Below, in pieces: positions 9,091 through 21,640 of a stretch of DNA of 64,000 nt; positions within the stretch are counted from its first letter, which is position 1; each line of letters begins with the position of its first letter. The DNA comes from Phoronis australis. Its lineage: Eukaryota > Phoronida > Phoronidae. The DNA is taken from NCBI GenBank assembly GCA_002633005.1, contig NMRA01000043.1, forward strand, positions 43,573-107,572, in the 5' to 3' direction. Below the pieces are notes generated by a model, which saw only the letters and a program-made list of their open reading frames with translations, did no database searches and was not told where the DNA came from. A program made the position numbers and the translations under genes.

Positions 9091-12000
9091 GTGAGTGGCG
9101 CGTTCATTTAAACTGTTTTTGAGTACGGATCGTGTATTAGTTATGGGGTAGGTACTTCTTGGATCCTTATAACTTCTTCTAACCATGTAATAAGGGTTAA
9201 CAACGCGTGAGACCAGGACTTTAAGGAGACGACAACGCCTTCCCTGTTTTGGACAGATTTGAAGTTTTCTACACCACCTGTTGACCATTTTTTGCGTATG
9301 TTTTTGACGTCTGCCTCTCTGCCTGCCGGACCACCCAAAGGGCGATTACGAAAATTGACATTTTTGTTCCTTATGCAAGGACCCTGGTTGATGTTAATTT
9401 TGGGATGTTTTGACCATTCTGAATCACCTTAAGGGCAATTTAAGCTTGTCTGCGTCTGCGGCTGCATCCCTTTAACCCTTTGAAGAGTCTGCGAAATTTG
9501 GCATTTGGGCTTTTCTAGAAATGGCAACAAATGACGACGAGTTTCAGACCAATTGGAGTGTACATATAGCTGTGCCCCCTAATGTCAATTATTTCTGCCT
9601 CTATATCTTAGGAGTTACATGGCTTATTTTCATGAAATTTGGCAAATAGTTGGATTTTACAGAGACGACGCTTCCTTTTTAATTCGCCGGGATTGGCGCA
9701 TTCTGTGCCATCTAATGGCTATTTTATGATACTAAACACGCCCATGGAAGCACATCGTTTGCGGTGTTGTCGTGGGCACATTTCAACGCTCTGCGTTGCT
9801 CTTATTTATATTACTATTATCCCCTTTTATTTTCACCTTTTGGTACACTATTAGTTTTAGAATAATATTTTTCAGCCTGTCAGGCATGCAAAATTATGAT
9901 TATTTATGAATTAAATTACGTTATTGTTCGCTTTTGCTATAATCACACACCGTCAACAACTGATGAAGGGCTTTCTAATCATGCAATTCGATTAAAAAAC
10001 TACGGAGTTGCGAAAAGTTTTAGTGACAGAAAATTTCATAGGAGTAACAACACCGGGTCAAACAAATGCAAACAAATGGCACGCACGCAACCTCATGAGG
10101 TAGAATTTGGCATGCCGGATCTACATGTACACTTCTATGATAACCTACTTGTTGACTATCTCTGCCTCCCGGTAATGTGAGCTACCAACAAAAAGGTTAG
10201 TTTTTCCATAATTATTGCCTTCGGGATTCTCTCTACGGTCTATGGTTTCTTTTGCTATACACGTATCATGCAAAACAACTTTTGAATAGGACAGATTTAA
10301 AGCCGCCTGATTACACACGATATGTTCGCAATACTGTAAATGGTGCGTAAACATGTACCCTGGCAATTGCTGGGGCTTTTTAAGGGAGTCCTCGAATGTA
10401 ACAAAGGGTTCAACTTGTGGAAAATGGGCTCATATTACCTTGCTAGCAAATTTCACGACAGTGATCATCTCATTAATATCGATCGTAACGATATTCAACC
10501 GCGTTGACCATGACGGATACCTAACTATATAGCTGTCAACCCAAGTCGTGCAAAATTCGAAATAAACCTAACAACCGTGTAAGGAGGCCGCGGCAGTTTA
10601 CATATTTTATGACTTAACTATTACAATAATCACCTTTTTTTGAAACTATTTTCTTTACGCACAAATTCCTTTGGCAGGGACTTGCATTTACTGACATTTA
10701 TTCCAACTAGTCGAGACAGCATACGTAATTTGTTAACACATGTAATCTTAACATAGGCCTTCCCCAGAAAAAAATTCATTTGTGAACAAATCAAATACTT
10801 TTTCAATATCACTTTTCTAGTTGGCATGGTGTTGATCCCATCACAGAAACTTTGATCGACCGTTATTAATGCGCCAACATATCTCAGTAATCCACTCTCA
10901 TCATGAATACATAACAACAAAATGTTGTTTTGACAAAATCACCGTAGCGCAGGCTTCATACAGTAGGTCACCTGGTGCAAAGTGATATACGCAAGCCTGG
11001 AACAGTATAGGAGAGTATTAAAAATTGCTTCAATTTGTACTTAAATCTTTTATTGTTGATAGAGGGATGATTTTGTTGGGAATTAAATCGAAAAGGCACA
11101 CTTTCGTTTGGATTTTTCGTGACAGTCCCATTTATGGGGAAAATGATCGTACTAAGTCACCCATGAAGCGACACGTCCTGTACACCTCGTTTCTAGGTGA
11201 TAATTCCTCGGTGTGAAACTTGTGGTAAGGTTTTATATCAATTATTATGTGACTTGCCAACTGAATGACATTTCTGTATACATCCTACTAAGCTGAGATT
11301 TCTTTCTCAAGAATATCTATTAGAATTCGAGTACGTCTGCACATTTTGTCCGTCATAGGCTGCAATAAGTAGGCACGTTTCTTGTCTTTCTCGAATATTA
11401 CATTCAAGCTGTTCCAAATCATGGTCATGTCTGAAACTCTCGGCAGTTCGGGCGTGCAAATGCCTGACGGGCAAAATCCTGGCAAATATTCTACCTCCCC
11501 CCAACTCAAAATCCTGGTTCCGCTCTGAGATCGGTATGTATTCGTATCGTGTGCCGTCCTTACTACCAGTTACTTTTAAACAAGTTGCACTTTAAACGAG
11601 TTGTATCTAGGTTTAGTACTGTTGTAAGTCTATTAATGTAGACACTGCTTGCACTGAGGCAAATTGACATACATGTGAAATTTACACAACCTCATCAAGG
11701 TAATATAATTTTTTCTAAGTTAACTTGCTCCAGTGATTATTTTTGTCTCCATATTTGTGGCATGTCGCGGGGTTTGTAGTGCGTACGCTAGGTTGAACTT
11801 GGGCACCCCTAGGCTATAAAAGTTTTGATCACAATCGCCGTTGTCGCTTGATCTCAGTTGAGACCAATAGTTGCATCAATATACTGATATATGACGTATG
11901 TTCAAGCAATTATCAGCCTTGGCGCCAGTCTTCAGTTTATCACCGTTCAATCAAATATTCGCTATCATCATAAAATCTTTCCCATGACTAGCGTTTACGT

Positions 12001-15000
12001 TCAGACACTTCACAGCTCCTCAATACCTATTCCATATTTTGTTTTGCTCATTTTTTCACCATGTCTCTCTTCTTTCTTTAGTTATTAACATGAGCATATT
12101 ATTTGCGCAACAACATACAAATTTACACACCGTTTGTCGCGGTATTAAACACAAGCAACCCTTGTCACAACTACAACGCAAAGCAGCCTTCACCCAAGTC
12201 ATCCAAAATGGTGTCATTTGTTAGCATTCATCTATCAGAGTCTAACATCCCAAAATGTCTCATTTTTATGACTTCCACAGAATACATTTCTAATGCATGA
12301 TTTGTGGAATTCATTAATTAAAGTGCAATATGTATTGACTCTTAAGAAAAAAGTTTATTATAGGACAACGTTGTGTTTTAGTAGGCTAACAGCTTCAAAC
12401 ATGTATAAATACAGAAAGCAGCACACTGCACCGATAAATTGTGTACTGTTGGATACAGAAATTAAAGACGCCTTCTTAAAGGCATCGAAATTTGCGTTTG
12501 TGATATTAACAAATCGACCACGTTGTTTGAAGCTGCAATAATTTCTTTCAAACAGAATTTAACTAAATTAATTAAATTGTTCAGCTTAGGAACTAGCGAG
12601 TTCTTTGATTGATAACACACTCATTTTGCCATTGCTCACGACCAGGCTCGATATGTTGACATGACGCTGCACATGTAGGTCACTTTATGCACTGAGCAAG
12701 TTGGTAGGACCCGACGGCCTGCTTCGAATGAACTGGAGCTTTAATTTCAATCTGATCTATAATGATATTGATAAAGTGCGTGTACCAGTGAAAGAAAAGG
12801 TGTTTTGAAGCATTTATTCGTTCATATTCACACACAATATAAATGGTAAAATTTCACTGGTGTAAATACGAACAGTATTAAAATTATCTGCATTTCCAGA
12901 CACTCACATTCACCTTAGGCCCTGGTGACTTGAAATCTTGCAATTGGCAATTTTTTGGAACATGAATTTCTCTATTTTGTAATATTCAAATATTTCTGTT
13001 TTAGTAAATTGAAACATGGCAAGCATTTCGCAAATATCTTTCAGTATATAAGATACTTGCCAAAATGTTTGGTCCTGTGAATTTGGCGAATGTTATCACC
13101 TCATTATAATGAACGAAAGACATGTTAACTTGAAATAAAGCAGCCCAAAAAGATGCACATCAAAGCAAATGAACAATTTTTCAAGTTCTTTCTGGCAAAA
13201 ACTGCACATATGCGACACGACTACTACACTTTTCAAGAGAATGCTATGTTTTCGGTGTGTCAAGTAATTCAAAACCATTTTAATATTGAATCATTCGTTA
13301 AGTGAACAACATAGCCTGGGGTTTTCCGCCACAACTCGTTAGTTAGCAAAGTATTTAAAACTGTCCTTCATTTTAATCATTTTTTGTACAATTGGCTAAC
13401 CAAAGCATTGAAGGTATTTACGGGATGTTTAGCAAAGTAACTACATTTTTATTGTTTCTTACTTTAAGATATTCACGTAATGTTATTCTCAAGCCGTAAA
13501 ATTCCATTAAAGATGGAGAAAAGTCGTGTGTTCCGGTAGGTTCGGTCTTTTGTCATCACATCTTCCTGTGTGTCTATAAGTGATAAATACACACAATATT
13601 ATGTTGATGCCACTTTCATACTTATATAGCTATTGTATACATGTAGCATCTATTGTTCTCAAAGAGCTTTGAGTTGAACCATAATGGTTCATAATTTTTT
13701 CTCATACTCCAAAGGGAAAGTTCTGAAGAACTTACTGACTCCAAGAAATATTTCTTTTCAGAAAAATTATGTATGCTTTATGACTAGCTATAATAAAAAT
13801 GTTACCAAAATGCGAAGGATTACCGTAGGTATTTAAAGGGATACCCATAGAGAGTACGTTTTTCCATAGGTCGTCATAAGTTGACGAAACAGCTTTAGGA
13901 TACCAAGAGGATTTCAGTGATTTAATCAACCGCTTTACGCCCAGGCACCAAGATAGAAATCTTGGTACATGTATAGAACAGTTATCTTAATTCTATCGTT
14001 TTTACCAAATGATATTAGGAAAGAGTTTTTCAACCTCATGCGCGCACCCCGCCTAAAATATAGGGGGCTCTAATTCTTCGGTACGCGAACCTTTTACAAA
14101 AGGAAATCAACGGGGACTAAATACACGGGACCACAAGGATAAGACCCATGAACCGTGCATCCGCACCGACTTCCCGTGTATTTTGTGTCGTTTACTCGGA
14201 CTTTCTGTTTCACTGAGGCGGATCCTTTTGCTCAATTTGCCAAATTTGGGGACTCGTTTGAGCTCCCCCCTCCTGGGTGCGCTGATGAACCTTTATGAAT
14301 GATAAACTTGGGTGGCGAATGTAAACACATAAATAAATGTACAAATTTACAAAGAATCAAAGATTTCACGACATTTACTCTGCCAAGAGGTGTTAGAATT
14401 CTTCTATTTCACGAATTTATACTATTTTGAAATTCCTTAAACTCACATGATCAGAGCTACGTGTATAGCCGGAAAAACTCTGAATCTTAGGTTTTGGTGT
14501 TTCAATGCTTACTTATATTGTAACTTTTCACAATCTTTTACACCCACAGACTACACATGTACTGTACTTCAGTGAGAAATCCAAGAAGTATGCAGTCAAG
14601 GATTAAAAGGTTTATACTCCACTGCCACTGGCGTCCATAATTAGCAGATGCTTGAGAGAAGAACAAGGCGTGCACAAACTTAACACACGACTTCCAAGGG
14701 CCACCCAGTTCATTGCCTTCAGGATCAATGGTATCGCGATGACAACAAACGCTGTTTCATTTTTAAAAGAAACTATCACTGCTTCAATGAACACTTGACA
14801 CTAATTTTATTGTTACTTTTGCACAGTAGCTTGACGTGGATGTAGCCTGTAGTTAATACAAAAGAACACGACATCTTACTCGTTTATCGTGCATCATATA
14901 CGTGTGACATTTTAATTTTAGATAATTAAACCAACAATGCTTGATCACTGTTTGTCTACATGCGACTCCAAAACTGTGATACAGAACCTGTTTTGTGATT

Positions 15001-15901
15001 GATGTGTTCATGTTACTTGGTTGAGGTTGAGTTTATTAAACCCCACCATCTGCTTGTGTTGATCCACGTGGTTGTGTGAATTGACTACGTAATTAAAATA
15101 AATGTGTCCATGGAAATCCATTTTGTTCGTTAATGTGATTATATCATTGCTGTTAAAATAATAAATCTGCCTTCCTTCCAATATACCAACTCTTGATTTT
15201 GACCATTTATTGGTTCGGCCCATTCCTTACTCAAAGTGAAAGCGATTCCCGCAATTAGAAAGAACTGACAGTTCGTTATAGCTCAAGTCTCATTTCATCA
15301 AGTTGGCTTGAAACGGCATGTCATTTTTGTAGGTGAATTCGTTACAAGCCAAGAAACCCATCCTCTTTTGAGTAAAGAAACTTACTAGCAGATAGAAGGT
15401 GTGTGGGGAAAATGGTGTAAATCAAAAATCAGTTTATTGTTGATGGAATGTTGATTTGTAGCAACTTTACTAATTCTGTTTCATTACATTTACATGTAAG
15501 TCCTCGTTCGATTTTTAGTATGAAACTAAGTAAATTCCGTTTATTAATGCCATAAAGAAATCACATTTATCTGAGTACTAAGTGGTAGGCAAAACGAATA
15601 TATGCGTTAGACACATAAAATACGGCGCCTGGGTAAATAACATAGTTTGTTTGACTCCAAGCAAAGTAGATAAAGCTATAAGTTTTGTGACATAACCCTT
15701 GTATTGCGAAAATATGTTGGAGTAGGCGCCTTTTGTTGTAGTCAGTACCTTTGTCGAAGGCCAGCACATCATTACAGTTCCTCATTTATGACGAAGAAAC
15801 CAAAAGTCCTGAATCAAAAATAAAAATAAAAATGAAATTTTCTTCATGAGAGAAAAAATCCTTCATTGTCTAGTGTACTTCAAAAGCTTACTCCTAATAG
15901 A
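9091..15901. other. Non-coding stretch, probably intronic
   Basis: No supported exon. Apart from a fragment of the 386-508 MITE family at 11439-11527, I see only short unrecognised open frames and AT-rich sequence. Confidence 0.4.
11439..11527. mobile_element. 3'-end fragment of the CAG...CTG MITE family
   Basis: TCGGCAGTTCGGGCGTGCAAA and, further on, CAACTCAAAATCCTGG match the middle and right part of the copies at 18553 and 26770. The left terminus is missing and the right one is degraded (GGTTCCGCTCTGA). Confidence 0.6.
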
Positions 15902-16090
15902 ATGGAATCAGTTTGTCCCGTCGGAAATCCAACTTTTGGTCACATCACGTGACTCGATGAATGAAAGTCCGAAAAGATTTCTGTTTTTGACCGGGTTAGA
16001 ATTTTTTTCGGACTGATATTCATTAGGTCACGTGATGTAACCAAAAAGATGGCGAGCTGACGGGAAAAAATGATCGCAACATAATTCCAT
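15902..16090. mobile_element. Fold-back MITE, 189 bp
   Basis: The two halves are imperfect inverses over most of their length: ATGGAAT at 15902 pairs with ATTCCAT at 16084, CCCGTC with GACGGG, TGGTCACATCACGTGAC with GTCACGTGATGTAACCA, and AGTCCGAA with TTCGGACT. The loop is about 35 bp. No open frame and no clear target duplication. Confidence 0.7.
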
Positions 16091-18552
16091 GCCTTACTGA
16101 AAAAGATATATTTATACATACATTATTGGATGTACTGTTGGCAATCCATTGTCACAGGTGTTTTGGTATATATACTTAAATTTCAGACAAACACTAAACA
16201 AAACTCAACTAATGAATGTGTTTTATTGTGCTTAGTTTAGTTTGACTCAAACCAAACCTTATTATGAACCTACCAATAATCCATAGATATTCTTTCATGA
16301 ATATTCATGCCACAGGCGTTTCCACTTCAGTATTTGTCTAAAACGTTTATGTTGATTGCGAGACCAAATATCAGTTTTAAGTCACTTTTCATGAAACAGA
16401 CCCCTGGTACGCTAGTACCTAAATTATGTCACCCACTGCCCCTCTCCCTCCGCAGTTACCTCCACATGCGAGAGGCACATAAAGCGACGGAACAGGTGCC
16501 CCTAAGCCTATCTTGTTTAGGTCAGTGCTTTCCTCGCTTGCAACAAATTTTGAATGACACCCACTAGGACGAGATGTGGACCATGTTTTGTACAGGGCCA
16601 CAGCCAGTAACTTATTTAGCTAATTAATAATGAGGACTGCATACAGTAATAAACGTGAATAAATGCATACCGACAGCCCTGTCAGTATTCCCAAACAGCA
16701 CATTCTCAGCCTATGCAAATTTGCTTTTTTGTTATTCTCAAAGCCTGTTGGCTATTTAATTGACACAACAAAAATGACTAGGTTTATAACAATTCAATTT
16801 TAGACAGTTGTACCTATTGCTAACAGTTACAGATTCAAGTGTACATTGACAACACTAAGCAGCATTATGATGAAGTGAAACAACGGTCTGACACAGACTG
16901 CACACATGTGGATCTAGGATTTTGCAGGGGATAGACAGAACTTTGGAAGGGCATGATAACAGGTTATTACAAGTGTCATGTCAGCAATGTTGTCTTTCCC
17001 AGAGTCACGTGTGAATATTGAGGGTGTTTAACTGGATTTCCAAAACTGTCTTCATAAGAAATACTCAAAGGAATAAGCAAAATACAGGCGCAGGTTGCTT
17101 CTTATAGATCTTGTCACTGTAGTGGACACTCGTCAACATCTGCCACAGCTACACCATTATGACAATTACGGCTGGTGATACCCACCACCACCCAGTGAGT
17201 ATGGACACAGCAAGGTGAATACAATGCCTTCATCCTCAGATACATGTATACTTATGTGAGGCTGAAAAAACAAATCACATTAATTTAGAGTTGAAGTTTA
17301 AGCATGACATCAACAAAAAGGGGAATTTTGTTTTCAACAACATTCTTGTTGGTGTCAGAAGAGCTGTAAACTGGTTGTTGTTCTTCAAAAAGCCAGTGGT
17401 TCATTATTAATGATGTTGTTAGACAGCATAATTTTTCAGCATTTCATGTGGCATATTTTAGTGATACAAATGTATTTTATTACAGGTTTTCAGTTTTGTT
17501 ACCTATTAAACTTGTGTGATTACAGATGAAAGAAAACAATAAAAGTGACTTGATAGCACAGAAGGTATGTAGAAACCGATTCTATTGAGTTAAGAAAGGA
17601 GAGTGTTTCTTGCTTGCCTTCCAAGCATACATTCATATGAAAAGACCGAAATTTAATTGCCACCTCAGCCTATTCCTCTGTACATGGCTCAGTACTCTAA
17701 TCATGTTGTCATTGTTTCTTGAATTGTGTTGTTATTGCTGGTGCAGTTGTGATTACACTACGACAATCTTTTAAAAACATGACAATCATACAAAATGCCA
17801 ATCTGAGCAGTACATGGATAACATTGATCATTACATTCCATAGGATACACATTTACGCAAAAGTGTGAGCGCACCTGAAATGGAAACTTCAATTTTCTTA
17901 CGATTTTCAAACCAATTAAGTTTATTTACTGCGTTTACTTGCCAATGAATACTGATGCTAGAAAACTGATAACTGCCGACATTCAAGGAGGGTAGATGAT
18001 TTTCGAAGCACTCTTTAGGGCCTCTGCCATGTAAGCTGACGGTTAGTGTTCTTGATAAAGTGAGTCTGCAAGGACCTAGTCGCACACTCAAAATCCCAAG
18101 AAAGGGTACTTAAAAGAAAAAGAACCACTTTCGTAAAACTTCCCCTGTTCCTAGCCCTTTATTAACCCAATCGACACCATACCACTGATAATACAAAGAT
18201 AAAATTCCCAGCCACCTGTGATGTAGCCTAACCTGCTCAACCTTTATTAATGCTCGTACTGATCTGACTCTGGCTATACCCCTTTGCCTTTGAAGAGGTC
18301 CAATTCATAGTATTTTGTCCTGTAATGACGTGACCACTGCCAGTGTCCTGCAATTTGAGAACCAGATTTCTTCACTGAATAACAGGCATCAAATTTGTTG
18401 CCTCCCAATCCCACGCATGGTTTTGTATGATCTCATTTTTCTCGCAACAAGCTTCGGTCTACCAACACTTTCCAAGTTTGCTTGCATTCAACCTAAGGCT
18501 GTCATCGTTCATCCATTGTTTTGAGTTCACGTGGACTAGCAAGCTGACTAGT
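16091..18552. other. Non-coding stretch, probably intronic
   Basis: No exon or transposon protein is recognised. Open frames are at most 86 codons and carry no known motif. Confidence 0.35.
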
Positions 18553-18712
18553 CAGAGGTGGATTTAGAGGGGAACCAAGGGGGACATGGCCCCCCTAAAT
18601 TTCTCTCAGATTCCGTTTGGCAGTTCAGGGGTGCAAATGTCTGGCGAACAAAATCCTGGCTAATGGTCTGCCCTGACCCCGCCCTCAACTCAAAATCCTG
18701 GATGAACCCCTG
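18553..18712. mobile_element. CAG...CTG MITE copy, 160 bp
   Basis: It begins CAGAGGTGGATTTAGAGGGG and ends CTGGATGAACCCCTG, with internal words shared with the 386-508 and 26770-27031 copies (TTTGGCAGTTC, GGGTGCAAATGTCTG). Flanking pentamers (CTAGT / TTTTG) do not match, so the target duplication has decayed or the copy is rearranged. Confidence 0.7.
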
Positions 18713-19552
18713 TTTTGTAGAATTTAATAGTAGAGTATAGAGTCCCTGGTGTCTGGTGATAGACGATGCTTTTCTTATGGCAATGAAAAACCAAGAATAG
18801 TTTTGCAATTCAAGTCCAAAGTCTGAAAAATGCCAGCAGGTAGAAATTCAACCCACGACCATCGAGTGACAAACAGGGTCAGTTTCAGTCACAGTATTGA
18901 TGGGCCTAGGGCTAGGGTACTGCTGCAGACTCGACTAGAACACCACGATTACTATTGAATTCCGTACGTCATTTTCCCACAGATAATGGTTTCATCTAAT
19001 TCTAAGCATAATAGTTACACTGTTCAGCTCATACAGCGAGCAAAATCGTCATGGAAACACTCAGACGGAAAATTGTAACATTAGTCTGTTGATCACACTA
19101 GCAAAAAGACATATTTAGCCACGTTTTGTTAGTAAATCTTCACTTCCAAATATTCGTAAATTTTATTAAGTTACATCCTAAAGAAAATACGATACTCGTT
19201 GACTAGTGATTTAGTGCTATTCTTTGTAAATGATGTATACTGTATTGTTTCATGTGACATGTAATTATCATGCTAGCGCAAAATAAAAATATTTAAAAAT
19301 ATTGTCATAAAAATGTCCAAGAAACGAATAAGTCATTTGCTAGGGCGAACTTCTCTTCTTAGAAGCAGTACAGGAAATAACCGACTATTTGTCTTGAGTT
19401 GCCAAAAGATCAAGCAGCACAGCATTATGGGTAACATTCGTTTGTTTTGGTCATGCAGATTTTAAGAAAATAAAAAGGCAGTAGATTGACCCCGTACTTA
19501 CGAACAGTTCTAACTAAGTATCAGAGAGTGTATTTCAATGGTTTTTATGCAG

Positions 19553-19584
19553 ATTCACGAAGTTCTTTTAAGAACTTCGTGAAT
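19553..19584. repeat. Perfect 15-bp-arm hairpin
   Basis: ATTCACGAAGTTCTT (19553-19567), loop TT, then its exact complement 19570-19584. It abuts and slightly overlaps the larger palindrome that starts at 19582. Confidence 0.9.
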
Positions 19585-19679
19585 TTTGAAGAAAAGAGTA
19601 AAGTCATATGATCCGTTTTAAAACGTTTTAAAAAACGTTTTAAAACGGATCATATGACTTTACTCTTTTCTTCAAAATT
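19582..19679. repeat. 98-bp near-perfect palindrome (two 48-bp arms, 2-nt loop)
   Basis: The left arm 19582-19629 is exactly complementary to 19632-19679, including TCATATGATCCGTTTTAAAA and its mirror; the loop is AA. Perfect arms of this length are unstable in cloning and replication. It is a young fold-back insertion, a hairpin RNA source or a read fold-back artefact. Confidence 0.9.
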
Positions 19680-19699
19680 TAGTGAAAACATCCGACAAA

Positions 19700-19875
19700 G
19701 AACTAAACTAAATGTAACTCCTAGTATTGTAAATGATTCTCTTCTCTCTATTCTGTTTGTCTTAGTGTCTTTTTATGTTTTTACTGACGGCCTCCGTGGA
19801 AAGCAGTGAGAATTGATCAGGCTACTCTCACTGCAAACATTACAATAATAAATAACTAAATAAATAAATAAATAA
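19700..19875 (+). mobile_element. 3' end of a LINE/SINE with hairpin and (AAAT)n tail
   Basis: The segment ends in AAATAAATAACTAAATAAATAAATAAATAA-type sequence, a simple tail typical of target-primed retrotransposons. Just before it, GCAGTGAGA...TCTCACTGC (19803-19834) forms a terminal hairpin, a known feature of LINE/SINE 3' ends recognised by the reverse transcriptase. The 5' part is missing. It abuts the oppositely oriented L1-like element. Confidence 0.6.
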
Positions 19876-19884
19876 CAAAATTCT

Positions 19885-21640
19885 TCATTTTAGGTTTTTT
19901 TCTCGACACAAGCGTCTGTCACTTCATAGCTCCGATCCAAAGCATTCTTCTGTCTCTAGATTCGGCTTCAAACCCGAAAACTTGTAGAATTGATTTAGTG
20001 GATTAATAGTGTTTTTCAGAGATTCACTAGAACAACCGAGTATAATTGCGGCACCATCGGCATATTGCGTTATTCTATGAGATCTCGTACCTACGTTTAT
20101 TACTTTAACTCCAAAATTTTGCGTGTAGTAAACAAGATACCCATAATTTCAGCACACATGGTGAACAAATGAGGCGAAATTGGAACCCCTACCGGCACCC
20201 ACGACCTATTTCGAAGTACTCTAAATGGAAATTGTGCTGCTGGAACACGGAAAGCTGAGATCCCTTATTGAGGAGACAAACCCATCTCATAATACCTTTT
20301 CCAAAATTGAAAAATAGGCACGATATACATATACATATACATATTGATTACATTTCCATTACACAGAATCAAATCAAACGTTTTCTCAAAATCTACCACC
20401 ATTAATAATCCTGGGATATTTTTGTGTTCAGTATGTTACAGTATATCATGAACGTTTCTAGTATTATCTCCAATATATCTGCCCATGAGAAATCTCTTTT
20501 GATTGCCATGTACGAGGGGATCAGCTACCAGTTTTAGGCACTGCGTAAGGCATCCAGATAAAACTTTTTAGCTGTTGTTGACCAGTGAAATTGGACGCCA
20601 GTCGCTGATATATTATCGACATTTGTTACCTTTCGTTAAGAGCAAAATCGCTGAGAATAGGAGGCGAAACAACTGTAACATATCTATTGTTAAATGATCG
20701 AACCATGAAAGAGCAAATGTCTTACCAGAAAAACTTATAAATCTCAATCGAAAAGGCGTCGGGATCTAGTAATATGTCATCCTTCATATTTTTGACAGCT
20801 AAAGCTTCCGCAATAAATATTGGCCCGTTTAGTTTGGAACTATTTACATTACTAAATTTTCGTATTTCTTTTTCCTTCACAACAGTTCCAAGTCCACACC
20901 TTCTGAAAATCATCTTTAGTTGAGTACAAATCTTTGTAAAAACTGCAAATATATGAAAGCAATGCCTCCTGATTTGTAAGTTCATTACCCTTCCGGGATT
21001 AATTTCGTAATATTTTTGCCGACGGGTGTTTCTTTTTTTCTATATTACTGAAATAATTTGTCCGTTTTTCTTCTTGGTCTATACATATGGCACAAAATCA
21101 GATAATGGCAACTTTCACGCGTTCCTCACGTAAAATGGTCAATTCAGCAGACAGCTGTTCCAAAACATCACCAAAAGCGAAGGATTGCGTATTTTCAGTT
21201 ATTTCAAATGAAACAGTAATTTGCATTTCCAATTTTTATTTGAGAATCGTTCTCGTTTTCTTCCCTTTTCGTTTGCTAAACTGAATAGTTTAAGACCATG
21301 TTTTTAAAATGAGCACTTCAAAAACGAAAGATTCCTCAATTTTGAGGTACAAATCATCATTTGGACTACCACCGTTTGGCTCTTTATTGTAAGGGGGTGC
21401 TCAACAGTCTTTTTTGTTGTCAAAAATAACTTTTTCACTAACGAAACGTATTCCAAAATCCTGGACCACGGTAAAATATGATAGTCTAATAGAAAATACA
21501 ATAGAAGAATGATCAGTTCTGCATCCAGATTCTATCTTAGAATATTCCAAGATGTTTATCAACTCCTCAGATATAAGGAAAACTCTAAAATTGCTTTCTG
21601 TCAATTTTAGTAAGCATTTTTTGGATTATTCTGTCTCCAC
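19885..21640 (-). mobile_element. Decayed L1/Tx1-like non-LTR retrotransposon (endonuclease end + RT)
   Basis: Read on the minus strand in broken frames, the order of motifs is that of an L1-type ORF2. The end of the endonuclease is at about 21640-21470 (DQWRQNNP, then LISEELINILEYSKIESG, CRTDHSSIVFSI). RT follows: EEKRTNYFSNIEKKKH near 21030, DAFSIEIYKFFW near 20720, KRFLMGRYIGDNTRNV near 20480, LMVVDFEKTFD near 20375, PHLFTMCAEIMGIL near 20170, QYADGAAIIL near 20055, and KPNLETEECF near 19960. Many stops and frameshifts are present, and the catalytic YADD is YADG, so it is dead. The element is 5'-truncated and its 3' end is not clear. The longest remnant frame is 20722-20985. Confidence 0.8.

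Noticed and set aside
9639-9854. 71-codon frame
   Set aside because: No ATG context, signal or motif worth reporting; length is expected by chance.
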